DNA of 64,000 nt from Epiperipatus broadwayi (lineage: Eukaryota; Onychophora; Udeonychophora; Euonychophora; Peripatidae). Below, in pieces: positions 1 through 13,714 of the stretch. Made by a program: the position numbers and the translations under genes. The notes beneath the pieces were generated by a model. That model was given only the letters and a program-made list of their open reading frames with translations. It was not told where the DNA came from and searched no databases. Every line of letters begins with the position of its first letter. The first letter of the stretch is position 1. Location: positions 8,111,349 through 8,175,348 of the forward strand of contig JAQFVV010006238.1 in the NCBI GenBank assembly GCA_028023455.1, in the 5' to 3' direction.

Positions 1-406
1 TGCAGTATAATAATCATTATTATTGATGGTTCCATATTTACTTGGTAATTGTGACCTACTTATATTTTCAATTTTTTTTTATGTTCAGGTCTGGTTAATT
101 CTATAGTGCTAGAATGTACTCTTTTGTAATCTCTCCTTCAATAAATGATTTCAAATTGTCTGTATTTTAATATTTATTTATTTCCCCAACAATTTTGTTG
201 TAATCAGAATGTTTTGATGAATAGTACCTATTAATAATGTATTCTTCAATAACTAAAATATTTTCCACATTCATCAGACACATCAGTTTAATATTTCTTT
301 TTATCAAAAGTATGAGTTTGAGCTTTTTTTTTTGAAATGTGTGATTTTTGGTATGGTGCTGTTCTAATTAAAAAAATTAAATGGAAAATAGTTAAAAAAT
401 GAAGTA

Positions 407-535
407 AAATTTAAATTGTGTCAAGCATTGGTGGTCGAGTGGTCAGCACAGCTTCCTTACAAGCAGTTGTCACAGGTTCGCGGGTTCACTTCCTGACCGA
501 TGCTTTGACACATGAAAAGAAAAATTTATATTGTG
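407..535 (+). mobile_element. tRNA-derived SINE (family T1, copy 1) with target-site duplication
   Basis: A roughly 100-bp tRNA-like unit (421-521) starts with GCATTGG, which can pair as an acceptor stem with CCGATGC near its end, and contains a B-box-like GGTTCGCGGGTTCACTTCC stretch. It is bounded by near-identical direct repeats AAATTTAAATTGTG (407-420) and AAATTTATATTGTG (522-535), one mismatch in 14. Other copies lie at 16940-17078 (minus) and 44409-44526 (plus). This copy is the most diverged of the three. The repeat structure and A-rich end indicate a short SINE rather than a functional tRNA gene. Confidence 0.8.
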
Positions 536-3338
536 CCCATATATGTTATTCAACTGCAAAAATCACTACAAAAACAAACAAAATTATTTTAGCATCATAC
601 ATTAAATTCATAGTCAGATAGACCACTTCTGGTAGAATAACTGAAACTATTATACAGATTGAAGAGAAAAAAAGATATAATTGAAAAAAATAATAAATAT
701 TTTATGTTATTTAACTCTTAATTACATTCAAATATCAGCCTTTCAAGCTAATTGAGTATGCACCTTTTGAGAGTGTTAAATAAATGAATACTTTCCTCTT
801 CAATCCAAGATATAGTGTTTATGCAGGAATAAAAAGGATCCTCTTATTCCTATGACTCAAATTCTTAATTCAATATTTGCAGTAGAAGTTTTATACAGTG
901 TCATTTTATATATGTATTTTGAAAATGTCCAAGAGCTATCTAGATAGAAAGTGTTCAAAAGCCAAATTGACTTGTGGGCCAGAAGTTGCCTATTCCTGGT
1001 CTATACACTCTTGAGACTATTTTTTTAGGATGTAAATTGTCATACATTTATTTTATAAACATATTCAAATAAAGATGTGCCTTTAAAATGATAAACTCAA
1101 TAAGATCACAATTCACTTGTGTGTCTTTAGAAACATCTTTTAACAATTATCTTCTGTTCATTTTTATTACACTGATGTGAGCTCCACTTTTCTCTAACAC
1201 TCGGTAGGTGTGGAAAAATAACCCTACATATTTCTAATTTAATTGCTGTGGTTATATAATTATAATAAAAACCATATGCACTGGAATGAATCTTTCTATA
1301 TAAAAAGCTAACTACATCTTCAATTAAGTTGATTCATCCAAGCTAAATTGAAAATAGCATAAATACTTTTGAACATTCATTAATAATCCAAAATCTTTAT
1401 AAGTTACATTCATAGCATTAAGAGGATCTGTAAATTATATTTTGATATAACAAAGGTAGGGATAATTACCATCAAACTATAAACCTAGAAATCAAAAGGT
1501 TGATGTTGTGTGTTTAATAGAATCAATTTAAAAATTATGTTCTCAAATCCACATTCAATCTTGAAATCATTTTTACTAAGATATTAGCTAAATCAGAGTT
1601 ATTAGATATTTCTGTACAATATTATTTTTTATTTAACGATCTTAGATCTGAAATCAGTTATTAATAATATTGTTTTCTTTTATTCCTGTATGCAGAAACT
1701 ATGTAATATGAATAAATGTCAGAGCACAATTAAGTACTTTCAAACATTACCACAAATCTTTTGCAGTATTCAAAACAATTTTTTAATCTTCTTTATTTTT
1801 ATAGGTTGTATCAATAGAAACCTCTTTAAAATCAGGTGGCACACTCTATATATTTCATACAAAATTTCAATACACTTAACCATATTTTAAAACTTTTCAT
1901 TATTTTAAGAGAAACCATAGTCTTAATATTTTTAAGATTACAAAGAGCTACTTTTACTTCACAAATCCTTGGATATTGTTGTCTGATTCAAAATATGAAA
2001 CATGAATATACCATTTAAAGATATCTAAATTATTGTGTTATTTTTTTTAAATGACCAAAATAATGTTCAATTTCCTGCCATTTAGTGTAAGCTAAAGTTA
2101 TGATGATTACCAGATGCATACATTATCTATATTCCTAATATTTCTAAATTCCATGTTCAGAATTTTTGGATTTTGTCTTTATCAATGATCTAATATTCAA
2201 AGTTGGATGGCATGTACCTAAGCAAATGTCAAAAATCACTCTGAAGATGTGGATTTGCATACTAGCCATAAAATCTTTTATGTGCATTTGATAACAACAG
2301 ATGACTTAAGCTCACACTAGATGGCAGTAATGTGGAAAACTGATTTTATCTTATATTGTTTAGACTGAATGTTTAATGATTGGTTATTATGGTTAAAATA
2401 CCTCTACCACCTGTTCAACATATCATCATTGAAATATAAAGAAAAGTACACCCAAATATCAAAATAGAATTATGATTTTTCCTTTTTTCAAATTATTAGT
2501 TTCATTGGCTCAAAAACTAACTGATGATTACTACCAGAAACCGACTATCATTTTTTCAATTTTTGTCTATTAATCATCTTTAAACAATTTTGTCAATTGT
2601 TGACAATTTTCACTTGGATAATTTGGTAAGTGGCAGATCCTGAAGCTCAAGATCAATAGATGATGGTCCAGCTCTACCACTTCTGATGCTAACATTCTTA
2701 TAAGATTTTAGGTATATAAATCACTTGACTATTGTTTTTATTTTACAATGTTTATCAATATTAGAAAAATCTTAAATCAAATAAAAACATTGTACAAACA
2801 TATCAATAAAAACAAAACTATGGCAATTTAAATATGTGGATTATGCAACTCTTTCATTGTTTTAACCTTGCTTTCTCTAATACAACCATTTGAGAGTTAA
2901 TCAGTTGATGGTGATTTAAAATCTATTATTAATTATCAATGTCATCTTGAACAAGGACTACTACTACTATCCAGATAATAGATAAGATCCAACAAAAGTA
3001 GCAGTTATAATAGAATTAATAAGCAAAAACACACATGAGAGAGCATAAAACCTACATTTCTGAGTATAAGAGTATTAAAAGTGAAGGCACATATAAAAGC
3101 GCAAGTTGTGTGAATATTCAGATCCATGTATATATTATTTAAATGGAAGTTACTATAATTCCCACATGAAAAAGAAAAGAGTGGGCCTATCTGTATTTTA
3201 GCTTGAACACACACACACAATATATATATATATATAATTAAGTTCCAACCAGTAACCACCTAAACATTCACAGTAAAATTTAGTAATCAATATTTCTCAC
3301 TGCTGTCAAGGCAACCTTCATACCTTTTAATAGCAAGA

Positions 3339-3372
<34 letters not shown>

Positions 3373-3949
3373 AATCTTATAACTGAATATTTATAAATAT
3401 AGTATTTAGAAATATATAAAGTGATAACTTTACATTTTTTTATTTTCTTAGGAGCGCTTCATGACTATCCTCGTAGTCTTTGTCAACTAACACTTTGAAC
3501 ATTTGCTGCCTGTCTGTTAATAAAATCTTGTTTGCATTTGTATATTAGCATATCTTTTTTATTTTCCTTTTGTTGTTATTTTTTTCGATTTGCAATATTT
3601 TAATGTTATTATAATTTAAGTTAAAACCATAAATACATGACTTATTATCATCATAAAAAATGGATGCTGAAACATTATTATTTGCTTTACAATTTTGTTT
3701 CATTTTCTGAACCCTTATTAAAAACAGCAAATGCTTTTAAGTTCTTCTTTCCAATGTGCATCTCAATTCCCCTATATATCCGCTACCACACTTTCATATC
3801 TATTTATAAATGAGGCATTTTTTTTTGTATTTATAAATATTCAATTACAAGATTACATATATTGATTTGAAGAAATACAAACCTTAAATTATAATATTAT
3901 TATATATATAAGACACAAAAAATACTGTTAACAGAAAAAATAGTTTTTG
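536..3949. other. AT-rich intergenic DNA, no gene recognised
   Basis: No open reading frame with recognisable motifs and no repeat shared clearly with the rest of the window. It holds short simple repeats: an (AT)n run near 3222-3236 and an (AT)n-(GT)n compound tract at about 3339-3372. The longest frames are 60-84 codons and look random. Confidence 0.6.
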
Positions 3950-5370
3950 AATCTCTTTTGACATTTCAAAGAATTCAAATCGAAAACAATTCTGATCTCC
4001 ACTCTATATGTTCTTGCCATTGCAGCTGTTATTATTGCGTGATTATCCATATTGTAATTGAACATAGATCGGCTGCTCATAAATTTATCAACTTTTTATC
4101 TCTTCTTTTAGAAACAAGAAACTTCCAGCTTTATTTTTCAGTTAATTGATTGGTCTTAGTTAAAACAATTCTCTTGATGGCAGGTAGAGGTATATGTGAA
4201 GTACTTTTTAAAAAGTTTTTAATCATGTCAGATAAAATAAATTATGATCATTGTTTTTAGGATAATGTAAAGTCACCAGATAATGCAATAGTCAGGGGTC
4301 AAATGCATCAGATATAATAAAAGCTCATGACAGCAATCTGAGGCTGTCATTCAATGCTGTTCTTATATCTCATAACTGCAGATTACTTTGGCATGAATGA
4401 CAATTATATAAAGTGAAAGATGAACTGGTGACTATTAGGTGGAACATTATTAGGAATTAGAAGAAAATGTGAAAAGATAAGTGATTTGAAAATTTAACAT
4501 TCACTTAATTATAACACAAATATTGAAAGTAAAAGTAGAACAAGATACATCATAATTGCAACATTGATGGTACATCAGCCAAAATGCCAAAATTAATTAT
4601 TCAACTTAACAGAAGATCCCAAATGCAGATAATTCAAGCTTATACTTCAGTAAGTTTTCATTGTAATGAAGAAGTAGAAGATTTTTCTATAAATATTCAA
4701 AGTGTTTTTGATCACATCAAACAATATTTCCAAAAGCTTATAGGTGATATTAATACTAGAATTGACAAATGATTGAAAGATGACAATACTAAATTTGGTT
4801 ATGGTGACAGAAATGTTAGGAGGTACAGCATGACAAAATTTGAAGAAGAAAAATGTATATTACAAATTCTTTATTTGAAATAAATGTTAAGTGGACATGG
4901 AAATGCACAATTGAAAGTATAGCAGAATTAGATTACAGTTTAACTAGCAAAAAAAAAAAGTAATTCTAAAATAATGAAAACTACTAAAAATAAGATACTA
5001 TTATCAGCTGACATTCAATAAATTTAAATTAAAAATTACTAATTATGATAAGACATAGATAAACTTTGAATATATGTCAAACTTTATTAAGACAGTAAAA
5101 GGATAACTGGCAATCTATTAAAAACTGTAAAAATAGCAATGTGAAATTTTGAACTGAACCAGGACAATGTATAAAGAAAGGAAGAAATATAATTAAATAA
5201 CTGGAATTATATAAATGGTACAAAAATGCTGATCTGATGTAAGAAAATCTAATTGAGAAATGGCAAGAAAAGCTATAGAAGTCAATAAAAGTAGAAAATA
5301 ACATCTTGATATTAAAAACAGTTATTTCAATATTAAGAAGAAAAGATGAAAGATTTACTAAAAATGAGGT
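3950..5370 (+). pseudogene. Decayed RTE-type LINE copy (5' UTR and endonuclease part)
   Basis: This is an old copy of the RTE element at 30843-34147. The 5' UTR block near 3995-4060 (TTCTTGCCATTGCAGCTGTT) matches 30949 onward. The region 4570-4770 matches the endonuclease segment around 31590-31760 (translated MQIIQAYTSVS versus MQIIQVYAPTS), and 5335-5370 matches 32505-32535. Many stops, frameshifts and internal deletions are present and the reverse transcriptase is missing. At the site of the first frameshift of the full-length copy, this relic keeps the open frame (LIIQL), which shows that the frameshift there is private to the younger copy. Confidence 0.8.
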
Positions 5371-6114
5371 ACTTGAGCATCACATGACCTTCCAAGCAAC
5401 TAAACATAAGCTTATTTTTGATATCCCAGTAAATTCAAAATTTAAATAATTGGGTTATTTAATTGTCACTAACTTACATGGTGGATGATTTATAATATAT
5501 AAAATTTGATTTCAGTTCAGAATTATTTTTGAGATTTTTAGGATTATATTTATTAAGAACCATCTTTTGTGAAATTGAATTTGCTACTAATAAATTAATA
5601 TCTAACATTTTTGTTTCATTCCATATCTGCTTTTTTTTTTACTTTTGTATATATATATTATTGTTAAGTATATAGTTTTCTCAATTATATTACTAAAGTC
5701 AATGATCATTTAAAAAATATTTTATAGTAATAACTTTTTCTTTCAATGGTACTGTTTTAAAATTATAGGTAATATTTTTTATTTTATTTCCATGATTAAC
5801 AACATTTGTTTAATATCTATCTATAAATAGTTATAATATTGTTTCTATTTATTATTAAGAATTGCAAGCTAGCATATGGTTTTGCTAAATTCATGTTTAT
5901 CAAATTTACAATAGATGGCTCTAAATTAAAACAAAGGAGTTTTTTTTTACTAAATTAGGTTATCACATGATCACTATCTTATAGTAGCACATAATTGTTT
6001 ATAAACAAAGCAAAACTCTCCATACAGTATTGCCACCCTGTGCCAACCAGAATAATCAATGAATGCCAGAAGGCTTGTGCATAAAATCCCTATGTAATGC
6101 CTACTCATCCAATA

Positions 6115-6156
6115 TCCCCAGACTAGTTTCTGGCTTGTGGCCATCGTCAGTGAGGA
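6115..6156 (-). ncRNA. Hammerhead ribozyme, left arm of A1
   Basis: Read on the minus strand: stem I UCCUCA/UGGGGA, core CUGACGA (fits CUGANGA), stem II UGGC-CACAA-GCCA, GAAA, short stem III AC-UA-GU and a GUC cleavage triplet. All invariant core positions are present. It is the mirror image of the motif at 6577-6618. Confidence 0.85.
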
Positions 6157-6576
6157 GCTTTGGATCTGAGAGCACTTCACCTAGATCTTAGGATCTAATG
6201 CAACCCTCCAGCACCCACCTTTTATCTCTACTTAACTACAAAACTATGAGAATCAAATTGAAAACACAAAAATATTTTCAATCTAAGTTCAATAGCTTAT
6301 ATAGTCATATGGGTCTGAACTCAGTTCAGCACCCATACATTTTGGTGTCTTTGGCTCTTTAACAGCCATAGCCACCAGCCAAAGACACCAAAATGTATGG
6401 GTGCTGAAATGAGTTCAGAACCATATGACTATATAAGCTATTGAGCTTAGATTGAAAATATTTTTGGGTTTTCAATTTCATTCTCATAGTTTTGTAGTTA
6501 AGTAGAGATAAAAGGTGGGTTCTGGAGGGTTGCATTAGATCCTAAGATCTAGGTGCAGTGCTCTCAGATCCAAAGC

Positions 6577-6618
6577 TCCTCACTGACGATGGCCACAAGC
6601 CAGAAACTAGTCTGGGGA
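6577..6618 (+). ncRNA. Hammerhead ribozyme, right arm of A1
   Basis: Order of parts: UCCUCA (6577-6582), CUGACGA (6583-6589), stem II UGGC/GCCA with loop CACAA (6590-6602), GAAA (6603-6606), stem III AC-UA-GU, cleavage triplet GUC ending at 6612, then UGGGGA (6613-6618) closing stem I with six pairs including one U-G. Two-base-pair stem III hammerheads are typical of Penelope-like elements and animal retrozymes. Self-cleavage is predicted after position 6612 and is not demonstrated here. Confidence 0.87.
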
Positions 6619-7109
6619 TATTGGATGAGTAGGCATTACATAGGGATTTTATGCACAAGCCTTCTGGCATTACTCTGGTTGGCACAGGGTGGCAAAACTG
6701 TATAGATAGTTTTGCTTTGTTTATAAATTAGGTTATGTTGTGCATCCACTGAACTTACACAAAACATTTGTAGATAATATTTATGAGTTAAATTTAGTTT
6801 TAAATATTATATAAGTAACATGATTATGTCATTATGGTATAGGGAAACTGTATAGTATTTTCAATTATTGTAGTCTTACAAAAAGGTGAATTTCTTTAGT
6901 TCTGTTTTAAAAAATGTTATTTAATATTTATGGGGGGGGAAATGTTTAAAATTAGCTTAAACATATATTTAAAAGCTTTCTCAGAACGTAAATTGAATGA
7001 ATACTCACCTGATTTTTGTGGCAGGTGAACAAAATTATCATTGTTTATTAGCAATTTATATTCACTGTTTTATAAATTAAGATTTCAATAACCTGTCTGT
7101 AGATATGGA

Positions 7110-7425
7110 TTCTGAAATATCAACTTTAGATATGTACTTTGAAATAAATTATTTTAAAACAAATAAATTCAAAAGGTTGTATGCTTTGACTTTTAAGAAT
7201 TGATATTGGTTTCTAATTTGCAAGATAAAGAATTCTGACGATTATGCATATTACAGATCATGAAGCTAGATACAATTCTTTTTAAATTATCTTCATGATC
7301 TACATTTTGCAAATTAGAAACCAGAATCAACTCTTAAAAGTCAAGGCACACAACATTTTGAATTTATTTAGTTTTAAACAATTTATTTCAGGGTATATTG
7401 CTTAGAATCGATATTACAGAGCACT
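7110..7425. repeat. Palindromic repeat C
   Basis: Left arm (about 7110-7235) and right arm (about 7295-7425) are inverted copies. For example, GGTTTCTAATTTGCAAGA on the left pairs with TTTGCAAATTAGAAACC on the right. The centre contains a second short hairpin (ATCATGAAG / CTTCATGAT). No hammerhead core and no coding capacity were found, and the flanking target duplication is unclear. Confidence 0.7.
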
Positions 7426-7484
7426 GGTCTAGAGATTAAAGATGAGAAAACCTTTAGACAATGAAATATAGATATTGTATAACA

Positions 7485-8345
7485 TTATACAAACGGAAGT
7501 CAATCTCTGATAATGCGTTATTTCTTAAATATAAATTTCCACGCACTCACCTGCCGGTAAGAGTTTTAAAAACTTAATCGAATCACTTAAGTTTAGAGTT
7601 TTCCTGAAGGTTTGTGATGATGGTATTCTAGTTGTATTTTATATTGGACTATTTCCATCATCTAATAAATGTATTGAATCTCTTGAGAAAAATTTAACTT
7701 TATTTAAATATTACAAATACATAAACTTAGTTGAATGTATTTGGAATATTTAAATAAAGTTAAATTTTTCTAAAGACATTCGATACATATATTAGATGGT
7801 GGAAATAGTCCAATATAAAAATAGAACTTAAGTTTAGAACGAACATTCCATATATACCAACTCTTACAGACGATGCTTACATCAGGGCTTGAATCTATTG
7901 TGTGCCTGGTATTATAATCAAATATTCAATTGTACAAATCTATTTAAACCATCGCAGGAGAAAGACAGTGTCTCATTTTTAACAATGTACGATTAGACAA
8001 ACATTACTTATAAATGTAAATCTATTATTATAAAGCGCTGAAAACTGAAATTATTCAAACGGAAAGTCAATCTCCGATAATGATAAATAGATTTGTACAA
8101 TTGAATATTAGATTATAACATCAGGCACACAATAGATTCAAGTCCTGATTTAAGCATGGTCTGTAAGAGTTGGTGTATTATAGAATGTACGCTCTAAACT
8201 TAAGTGATTCACTTAAGTTTTTTAAACTCTTATCGGCGATCGATTGCGAGGAAACTTATATTTAAAAAAAATAGCGCATTATCGGAGATTGACTTCCGTT
8301 TGAATATTTTCAGTTTTCTGCGCTTTATAATAATAAATTTATAAT
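7485..8345. repeat. Nested palindromic repeat D1
   Basis: Several inverted repeats are nested. Outer arms: 7493-7600 with 8170-8305 (CAAACGGAAGTCAATCTC against GAGATTGACTTCCGTTTG). Middle arms: about 7852-7948 with 8084-8177. An inner palindrome lies at about 7630-7830 and recurs at 29975-30395. A further pair is 8027-8082 with 8282-8342. The inner palindrome carries the block GATGRTGGAAATAGTCC in both arms, conserved in D2. No protein is encoded. Confidence 0.7.
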
Positions 8346-9485
8346 ATATAGCAATAAATTTTAGACATATTTAATGACTCATTTCTCTAATGAATCTCTT
8401 TGTATATTAATAAAAACGTGAAATACTGATTTTTAATTGGCTCAAAAAGTTAGACTTATTTAAATAAGACTCTTTAATAATTCAAATAAGCAACGTCGAG
8501 TAATATATATATTTTTAAGTGCAATATTTTTTGTGACACGATCTTTTTTCTTTACTAAAATATTTTTTTCAAGGTGATCAAGAGTCTTAATATATATATA
8601 ATTCTTTTTCAAATTTCTATTTATAATAGTTAAATATTAAGGTTTGGCTGAAAAATCTTATTATTTTTATTCAAAAGAAAAAAAACTCACCAAATAGTAA
8701 AAGTATAGATAACGCATATCATTCTTTTCAGTTTAGATTTTATTTCATTTATATTATTAAAATCATTCGATGCACTTTGAAAGTGTTTTTTATAACTTCA
8801 AAATTGGAGGCTTTATACTTGAAGATTAAGAAAGATGGCTTTTAAAATCTTTTTATTTTATTTTTCTTAGTAAAGTTATCTTTCCATGCATGAGAATGTT
8901 TTTGCCTTATAATTTTGATAATACTATCAAATATCAAGTCTATTTTAAGTAATATAGTCCAATATCCATTGATAACTTTTTCCATTTTTATTATTATATT
9001 AAATCTTATAAGTTAATTGACACATACAAATAAATATATATATAACTTTCCATTTCATCAATGTACACAATAATGTGATTAAAATATAAATAATAAATCG
9101 GAAAATAATAATAATTGAATAACTAACTATTACTCAAAAATTCAAAGAAGTTGGATAACCGGAAGTGCCAGCATAGGAAATCGATCTGAGGATCTTATGC
9201 TCCAAAGTCTGTCACTCTGCCCCTGAATTAAATCATGCAGAAATCTGGAAAGTTATAAACATATTTAAAATAGTTCACATATAAAATAAATTAATTGTTC
9301 TATATATTTGTATTTATTAATAATAATAGATATATTTGTCTTTAATATATATATATATATGTGCTAAAATAATATGATATCTAGAATAATGAATAATTAC
9401 TAATAATTATTAAGATATTTATCTGACAATGGGGATGTTATAAAACTGAATAAAGAATGTTTTGCATCTTTAGATTAAACTAATC
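8346..9485. other. AT-rich intergenic DNA, nothing recognised
   Basis: Only short (TA)n and A/T runs are visible. No frame longer than about 60 codons, no shared repeat and no RNA motif was recognised. Confidence 0.55.
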
Positions 9486-9646
<161 letters not shown>

Positions 9647-12508
9647 TCAATTCAATATCCATTTATTATGTGCATTTCAACATTTACACTTTAACAGAAA
9701 TACACAATAAATATTAAAAAAATAACAATGATAATAATTAAAATTAAAAAAAAAAACAACTATAAGCAAATACAAGCTACATACATAAAATTATATATAC
9801 ATATATGTTCATAATTATACATTTAGTTGTTTTTTAACATTCATCACAAATTGATCGCAAAAAACATCAATAGTACTAAAAGTTAGATTATATTCTATTT
9901 GCAATCTATTAATAACTGATTTACCAAAGAAAGTATTTTTACATATACTAATCTTGAAAGTTTGCATTTCTCTTAATAAACGACAAGGTACTTTCAATTC
10001 AATTTTTGATATACAGTTACTGACATCAATTTTTCCATCAATCAACGTTTTCAACAATATCATATCTTTCAATATTCTCTTTTATTTCAATACTGTTATA
10101 ACAGTTTGACATTCACCCATTATTAATTTATTAAATCTTTTTTCAATATTATATATTTTAGACTGAATATTAATCAGATTGAAGTTCCATATACAAGAAT
10201 TATATTCTAAAAGTGTAACAACAAGAGAAAAAAATAACCTATATTTTATGGAAATAGATAAATCTCTCCCATATCTCAAAATACAGCCCATTTTTCTGTA
10301 TGCTTTATTAATAATATATTTAATATGTGCATTAAAGGTAAAATTGCTACAAAATATAATTCCTAAATCAGATACAGTCTCTTTATATTTAATAACACCA
10401 TTCTCAATTTTATATTGATAAACAGATTTTTCAGTTTTATTAGTATAGGAAACAATGCCTGTTTTATTAATGTTAATCTCCACATTGTTATACCTACACC
10501 ATATAATAAAACTATCTATATCCTTTTGAACCTCAATATGATCACTGTAAGTAATAATTCTTTTAAATAACTTACAATCATCAGCATAACTAAGTATCAT
10601 ACTATTTTATGCTATGATAAAGATCACACATACAAACATTAAAAAGCAATGGTGCTAATATTCCACCCTGAGGAACACCTATCATATTAACAAAAAAAAA
10701 AGAGAATTAGTTTTATCCATATGTACATAAGATTTACGACCTCTCAAATAATTGGAAACCACTCAACTAAATGAGGACTAACACCCAACATTTTAAGTTT
10801 ATACAAAAGTCTAATATATGAAACTTTGTCAAATGCCTGAGTCATATCAAAATATACAACATCTAATTGCTTCTGATCAGATAAGGCATGAGCAATATGA
10901 TCAGATATCACCATTAAATTAGTTTCAGAAGATCTACCAGGTAAAAAACCATGCTGACAACTAGGTAACACCTTAATCATATCTACAATAATATTACTAT
11001 AAATACACCTTTCATAAATCCTAGCAAAAGGTGACAGAATTGAAATAGGTCTATAATTACCAGAATCAGATCTATCCCCTTTTTTAAAAATTGGTATAAT
11101 CTTAGCTATCTTAAATATATCAGGAATAATAGTTTTCTCAATTGATAAATTAATTATATAATGCAATGGTGCTACCAAACATTCAGCACAACCCTTGATA
11201 ATAAAATTAGAAATATTATCATACCCCATAGAAGATTTCATTTAAGTTTAGAAATTGCATTAAACACTTTATCTATATTCCAAAAACTCTCTTTATTAAA
11301 TGTAATATCAACTATATTATCATTATCTGAAGTATCTAAATACATATTTGTAAAATGATTGACTAGATCATCCATAGAAGGCCTAATTACATTATATCTA
11401 CAACTCTTACTTCCAACAATATTAAGATCTTTTATATAATTCCAAAACATTTGTGGATTATTCCTAAAATTTTCTTCAACTCTATTTAAATTATTATTAT
11501 AATCTTTTTTCATAAGAGTTTTAGTATAAGCACGCAAACCACTAAATTTCTTATACAATTCTTTATCATTAGTTAGTTTATATAACCTATGATATTTATG
11601 CTTTCTATTTAAGCCCTTACACAATTCCCTAGAAAACCATTTAGGATATTTGTTATTAGTATTTAAAAAATGCCTAACAGGAATATATTGATCTAGACAA
11701 TTTTGAACTATACCAACAAAATTATTTGCCACTATATTTGGATCATTTTCCATCAAAATTACATTCCAATCAATGTCCTCAAAAGGTTTATAAAGGCCAT
11801 AATAGTCACCATGTTTGTAATCTCTCTTACTATTTACCATAGGTTTTATATGTTCATGAGAACCATCTATTACAAATTCCAAAGGTGGATGATAAGGATC
11901 AGGGGGCAAAAGAGCTTGATCAGCCTCTTTGCATTTCAAATCATTCTTAGTGCTAAACAATAAATCCAACATACCACCCCTAAAATTAATAATACTATTA
12001 AGTTGAATTAAACTGACCAACTCAACAAAATTTTTTAATCTATAAAGTTTACTATTATCAACATTCTTATTACTATGTCTTGAATAATCAGATTCATTAA
12101 AATCCCCAACTATAATAATATCATATTTATATTTCACCAATATATCCTTTACCTTAACTAAATATGCACCTAAATCATTCATTGACTTAGTAGGTCGAAG
12201 ATATATAGTACCTAACAATATTTTATTTTTTAAACTAACTTCAATCCAACAAGATTCAATATTATTATCATTAGTAATTATCTGTCTATGCTTTATGTCT
12301 TTTTTAATAGAAATCAAAGTACCACCACCTCTTGTTTCATTATTATAATTTCTATCACATCTATACACAAAATACCTATCATCAAATATACTAATATTAT
12401 CAATTTCTTCTTTTAACCAAGTCTCTGTTAAAAAGATGATATCATATTCATTTAATAACAATTCAAATTTAAAATCAATTGTCTTAGTTCTAAGACCACA
12501 AACATTTT
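9647..12508 (-). mobile_element. 5'-truncated Jockey/CR1-group LINE between AAT microsatellites
   Basis: A non-LTR retrotransposon on the minus strand. It begins abruptly at the start of the apurinic-type endonuclease (NVCGLRTK, just outside the first ATG) and runs through reverse transcriptase to a 3' UTR ending TGGATATTGAATTGAATT. ORF1 and the 5' UTR are absent. Both ends abut long AAT-type tracts in the same orientation (9486-9646 and 12509-12763). This suggests insertion into, or targeting of, a microsatellite. The clade is assigned from motif style only. Confidence 0.85.
9815..12461 (-). pseudogene. LINE endonuclease-reverse transcriptase, broken by three frameshifts and a stop
   Basis: The endonuclease segment (12461-11238, 407 residues) shows the catalytic glutamate in FLTETW (residue 13), TIYLRP (about 85), VGDFN (about 118) and a degenerate YHPPL in place of the usual SDH-type motif. 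The reverse transcriptase segment (11241-10744) has NYRPISILSPFARIYE and motif A FDMTQAFD (residues 131-138). Motif B, GVPQGGILAPLLFN, lies near 10650-10690 in a shifted frame. Motif C YADD opens the next segment (10600-10082). A C-terminal segment (10072-9815) follows an in-frame TAA at 10082-10084. Frameshifts lie near 11240, near 10755 (apparently one lost T) and near 10600-10615. Such a protein nicks target DNA and primes reverse transcription of its own RNA; this copy cannot make it intact. Confidence 0.85.
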
Positions 12509-13174
<666 letters not shown>

Positions 13175-13315
13175 AAATGAAATACATGGATGTGAAAACA
13201 AGCAAACATTATTGACAGCATTGAAACAAAAGACTTAAGTAGAGTTGAACTGAACATAATGCTAGAAGAGATGATAATAGATAATTGAAACTTAAAATTT
13301 GATCCCAAGAGATTA
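13175..13315 (+). pseudogene. RTE LINE fragment (C-terminal coding part)
   Basis: Short decayed match to the RTE copy around 33835-33980. The segment containing GATGATAATAGAT and CCCAAGAGAT parallels GATGATAATAGATGG and ACCAAGAAAT there. Truncated at both ends and not translatable over any distance. Confidence 0.6.
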
Positions 13316-13714
13316 TGATTAAATAAACAAATAGAATATCAACAATCTATTGTCGAAGCGACATTAACAACAGATAGCTTCATTTATTGGATAATGTTAG
13401 AGTTGCCTTAGCTACAGATTGCTAATATTTTAATGGTTTAAGTATGACAGCTGATGTTATCTAACACCATATATGATAATAAAATCTAACATTAAGTTAA
13501 ATACACTCATCTAATTAGATCTATCTCACTTCCTTTACTACAGAAAGAAGTGAGTTTGTAGTTAATAATTAAGCATGGAGATATTTAATGTTATTCAAAG
13601 TGAATGTTTATGATTTAATTATGTAGAAAACTACATTATACTATCATGATCTGTCACCCAAAGAGAGAGGCTATTTTTTTTATTTAATTACAATTTGTTG
13701 CACTAATTGGTGGT

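Larger units (their letters stand above)
5951..6736 (-). mobile_element. Palindromic hammerhead retroelement A1 with 13-bp target duplication
   Basis: The two arms (about 5998-6345 and 6380-6727) are near-perfect inverted repeats of roughly 350 bp around a short centre (about 6350-6375). Outside the left arm is a one-sided tail (5964-5997), which in reverse complement ends in ATCATGTG and resembles the tails of A2 and A3. The whole is flanked by the perfect direct repeat TAAATTAGGTTAT (5951-5963 and 6724-6736). Each arm contains one hammerhead ribozyme motif, in opposite orientation. No protein is encoded. The long direct repeat and the tail argue for retroposition rather than a MITE. Strand is given by the tail. 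Arms and repeats are seen; the mechanism is inferred. Confidence 0.8.

Noticed and set aside
2521-2545. CTGATGA followed by GAAAC nine bases later, hammerhead-like
   Set aside because: The bases between do not form stem II and no stem I or stem III can be drawn; no second copy exists.
5951-6736. Interpretation of family A as a classical MITE
   Set aside because: The 13-bp direct repeat, the one-sided tail and the internal ribozymes do not fit a TA- or 8/9-bp-duplicating DNA transposon.
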